Below, in pieces: positions 51,691-54,888 of a stretch of 54,888 bases of DNA. How positions within the stretch are numbered: the stretch's first letter is position 1; every line of letters starts with the position of its first letter. A model generated the notes under the pieces. That model was given only the letters and a program-made list of their open reading frames with translations. It searched no databases and had not been told where the DNA came from. Source of the DNA: Mastigamoeba balamuthi (lineage: Eukaryota; Evosea; Mastigamoebida; Mastigamoebidae); NCBI GenBank assembly GCA_902651635.1, contig CACRSC010000011.1, positions 88,956-143,843 of the forward strand. Reading direction: 5' to 3'. A program made the position numbers and the translations under genes.

Positions 51691-54600
51691 TCAGCATTTC
51701 TGCTTCTTCTGCGCAGGCGTCCCCTCGGCGGCCTCGTCCCCCAGCTCCGCGTCGTCCCCAAACGCCGAATAGAGCGCCTCCTCCGCCGCCTCTGCCTGCG
51801 CGGCGTCCACCTCGTCGCGTTGTCTCTTGACGCCCTGCGTCGTGGTCGCCGTCGGCGCCGACCCCGCTATCCTGGGCACTCGGCGCCCTCCCGCAGCCGC
51901 CTCTGCCGCGGCCTTGGGCGCCACGTACCTCGGCGGCGGCTGGTTCCTCGCGGCGTACGCCCCTCTGTGCGGCGGCGGCCCGTTCCTGCCGCCCCTGCCC
52001 CCGCGCCCGCCAGCCCTGCCCCCTCGCAGGATCGCGTCGAGCGCGTAGCCCCCGAGGCCCGAGCTCTGCGAGGGCGGCTTGGGGACGACGCCCTGGTCCG
52101 TGAGGCCCTTCTGGGCGACGGGCATGGCCGCGCCGAGGCACTTGGGCCGCGTGAGGAACCACAGCTGGTCGCGGATGTCCGTCACGAGCACCGGGGGCGG
52201 CAGCACGACGCCGGGCAGCAGCTTCGACTCGAACAGGTAGTTCTCGGCGTACTTGGGCGACTTGAACGCGCCGACGACGACGTGCTCGGGCGCGGGGCCG
52301 ACCTTGCCCAGCGACGGCCACGCGGGCTCGGCCGACGCGTCGAGCGCGAGCGACTCGTGCACGAGGGCGACGGTCCCCGCGACGCCGTGCCTGTCGACGG
52401 CGAGCTTGCGGGCGAAGCCTGCGCGCTGCAGCCTGTTGACCTCGGCGATGAGCGCGCCGATGGGCGTCCCGCCGCGCGCGTAGAGCAGGTCGCGGAGCGA
52501 GTTGGTGTTGCGCGCCTGCTCCTCGGCGGACATGAGCGGCTCGCGCTCGGAGGCGGCGGCCAGCAGGCGGGCCTCGTCGATCCAGGGCAGCAGCGTGATG
52601 GCCTTCCACTCCATGGCCTCGTCGTTCATGTCGAGGCCGTACTCCTCGGGGTAGAAGTCCGCGATGGGCGACCCCGGGAACATCAGCGGCCGCACGGCCT
52701 CGGGCAGGCACTTGCAGCTCGCGGGGGGCAGCACGGCCAGCAGCTGCTGCACGGGCCTGAACGGCGCGCCCGCGGGGATCGCCTTGACCGACCGCGTGAA
52801 CTCGTCGGGGTCCACCGCGTCGGCGAGGTCGCAGACGAACGGCGCGTAGTAGTAGGGGTAGTACCACGTCCAGCTGGGGCAGCCCTGCGTGTAGTAGCGC
52901 ATCGTCCACCAGACGCCCTGCAGGAACGCCAGCGCGAGGTCCGAGGCGACCCTGGGGCTGCGCTCGGTCCCGAACTTCTGCTCGTAGTAGGCCTCGTGCC
53001 ACGGGCGCGACTCGAGGGCCTCGCCGCGCTCGAGGATGTGCGGGATCTCGCCCGTGGCCGAGGAGGTCATCCACGAGGGCGTCTTGCTCTGCAGCTGCTC
53101 GTGGCGCAGGCCCTTGCGGCGGAACGAGACCATGTGGTCCTCGTACGCGGCCACGTCGCGCAGGACGCGCTGCAGGCGCCGGATGCTCAGCCTCCCGTCA
53201 CTCGTCATGTAGCCGCCGAGCTTGGGCAGCGCGCAGCGGTACGCCATCAGCAGCGCGTCGAGGCCGCCGTCGTGTATGCTCAGCGTCGGCACGTGTGGCA
53301 GGAAGTCGTTGCCGGCGAAGACACAGAGGCACACAAAGTCGTCGATGATGCGCTCGAGGTCGTAGCCAAACGGCACCTCGCAGCGCAGCAGCTGGTCCAG
53401 GAACTCGCGCACGACGGCAATGTCCAGCAGGATGTACTGCAGCCCCGCCATGCCGTTCTTGTTGGCCGTCTGCGTCGGGCAGTTGGGCGTCGAGTGCCCA
53501 AACTTCTGGCACGTCTTGCAGAAGTGCCTCTGCAGGCGAGCAGGACACTGTCAGTCGTCTGCTCCGAGTGCGCGATCCCAGAGGGAAGAAGACATCCCCG
53601 CGCGTAGGCCACAGAGCCTCCGTGCCAAATGAGCCACCCACGTGACTGTGTGCGAGGACAGTAACAGTGTCCCGCACGAAGGCCTCCCAGTCCGCTAAGG
53701 TCCACGCGAGTGCGAGGGAGAGCGGGAGTCACGAACCTCGTAGCGGGGCGGGTTGGGCCTGTCCTCGCGGACGAGGGTGAAGCGGGGCTCGTGCGACGCG
53801 AGGGCCAGCATGATGAGGTCGGCGTCGAGGCCGTAGACGACGTGGTGCGTCTGCGGGTCGTACCCCGGCTGGTTCCTCTGCTTCCTGATGTAGTCCACGA
53901 TCTTGTGCTCGCCCTCGCCCGGCGACGAGCTCGACGAGAACACCACCTTGACGCCCTGCCTCGGCCATCAGCACCCCGCGCATCTCAGGTGAACTCGGGC
54001 AATTCGGGCGGAGAGGCGGCAGCGCAGAGGCGGTGGGTACCTTCCAGGCTGGATTGCCCTCGATCCTCGTGGCGATGTAGTGGCGCATTCCCGCGGCGAC
54101 CTTCTCCATGAAGGGGGTGCCCGGGGTGATGGCGTTGGTGTCCCAGTGCTCCTTGGGCGGCTTGGGGGGCATGCCGAGCTCCTGGCGCGCCGCGGCCTCG
54201 GCCTCTGCGCGCTCCTTAGCGTCGCGCACGGCACGGAACCTGCGCGAGCGCTGCTGGTTCATCTTGGCCCGCGGGGCCACGCCGTCGATCGCGATGTACA
54301 GCAGCTTGCGCGGCCGCACGATGTTGAAGATGTGGTCCACCACCTTGAAGATCTCCTCGACCATCTGCGCGGGGGGAAAATCAACTGATATCAGTCCCGC
54401 GCTTTCCCCTACCTCCAAAAATAGCAGCAGCCCTCCCAAACAACCCCCTGGCCACCGCGTAGCATGACGTCATGAAGCCATACTCGCTCGGGGAAGAGAC
54501 GGGGGGCCACACAGGGAGGGAGGACCACCCGGGGGGAAGGGGAGGGGACGGCAGGGCAGCAGAGGGCGCACGAGCTCCTCGGTGGGCGGGGCCTCGCAGC

Positions 54601-54784
54601 CGTCGGGGTGGCAGCAGGGGTGGATGACGCCGTTGAGGTCGAAGTAGAGGTTGTCGTACTCGACGCCGTTGGGGTTGGGCCGCGTCGCGTCGACGGGCTC
54701 GCCCGGCTGGCCCTCGGTCTGCGCGAGGCGCACGCTCTGCGGGAACTTGCTCGCGAGCCACCTGAAGAACGACGGCACTCCCAT
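51691..54784 (-). CDS. XRN2: 5'-3' exoribonuclease, RAT1/XRN2 type
   Basis: Nuclear 5'-3' exoribonuclease for RNA decay, rRNA/snoRNA trimming and torpedo termination (family knowledge). Exons 54784-54572, 54364-54041, 53955-53737 and 53529-51691 give 864 aa; all three introns are phase 0. The N-terminus '[15 protein letters not shown]' and the acidic catalytic motifs are intact: '[11 protein letters not shown]', '[20 protein letters not shown]', 'PGEGEHKI', '[17 protein letters not shown]', '[18 protein letters not shown]'. A CCHC zinc knuckle ('[14 protein letters not shown]', residues about 255-268) and a Gly/Arg-rich plus basic C-terminus ('KKQKC') fit the nuclear XRN2/RAT1 branch rather than cytoplasmic XRN1, as does the length. 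Complete in this window; only ~100 nt remain upstream. Confidence 0.93.
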
Positions 54785-54888
54785 CTCCCACTCGGCTCAC
54801 TCGCTGCGCGCACTGCCGCGGGGGTGCAAAATATCTCACACAGGACATGACATCACCAGAATGATCTTTTCAGATTCCTCAGATCATT
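54785..54888. promoter_or_regulatory. Upstream region of XRN2, window edge
   Basis: AAAATATCTCAC (54828-54839) lies about 45 nt before the XRN2 start codon. Confidence 0.4.

Noticed and set aside
1-54888. CRISPR array, operon structure or transposon
   Set aside because: The genes are eukaryotic and intron-split; no regularly spaced repeats, transposase, reverse transcriptase or terminal repeats were seen.

Overview
The window is 54.9 kb of GC-rich nuclear DNA from a unicellular eukaryote. Genes are close together on both strands and most are split by short introns. I joined exons by hand, requiring canonical ends, matching phase and agreement with the protein family; about 27 protein genes and one tRNA gene can be supported. 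Most introns are 43-150 nt, and the usual donor is GTGCGY rather than GTRAGT. A stand-alone [FeFe]-hydrogenase maturase HydF with an organelle-like N-terminal presequence points to an anaerobic or microaerophilic protist with hydrogenosome-like organelles. An archamoeba such as Mastigamoeba is a reasonable guess, but that is inference only.

Layout. 0-7 kb (+): TFIIH subunit TFB2, a large coiled-coil/proline-rich protein, and a 3CxxC zinc-finger protein. 7-10.5 kb (-): a ricin-type-lectin plus leucine-rich-repeat protein built almost one repeat per exon. 10.5-19 kb: a gene-poor stretch with one doubtful gene, then three tandem SLC35F6-like transporters. 19.4-21.8 kb (+): HydF. 22-24.4 kb (-): the UTP5/WDR43 ribosome-biogenesis protein, divergent from an unrecognised gene (24.8-26.1 kb). 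26.3-28.0 kb (-): a secreted M14 carboxypeptidase. 29.3-33.1 kb (+): a long RSPSP-repeat/coiled-coil protein. 33.5-34.6 kb (+): a compact heat-shock-factor protein. 34.9-37.1 kb (-): a poly-Ala/Gln protein and a PHO80-like cyclin. 37.9-40.7 kb (+): a LIM/F-box protein and a small protein. 41.4-43.9 kb (-): a RING protein and a Rho GTPase/F-box fusion. 44.2-46.0 kb (+): AP-4 mu. 46.5-47.5 kb (-): a p24/TMED2 cargo receptor, divergent from the N-degron amidase NTAQ1 (48.0-48.7 kb, +). 49.1-51.1 kb (-): a secreted C69 dipeptidase. 51.46 kb: tRNA-Ala(CGC). 51.7-54.8 kb (-): a RAT1/XRN2 exoribonuclease.

The genes do not form one pathway. Themes are transcription and RNA (TFB2, HSF, XRN2, UTP5), the secretory pathway (AP-4 mu, TMED2, two secreted peptidases) and ubiquitin or N-degron turnover (two F-box fusions, RING, NTAQ1). 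The most notable observations are the Rho/F-box fusion that lacks both key GTPase residues, the LIM/F-box fusion, six likely GC-AG introns sharing a GCRCGY donor, the exon-per-repeat lectin/LRR gene, the triplicated SLC35F6 locus, and a recurrent GATATC-like patch 40-70 nt before many start codons.
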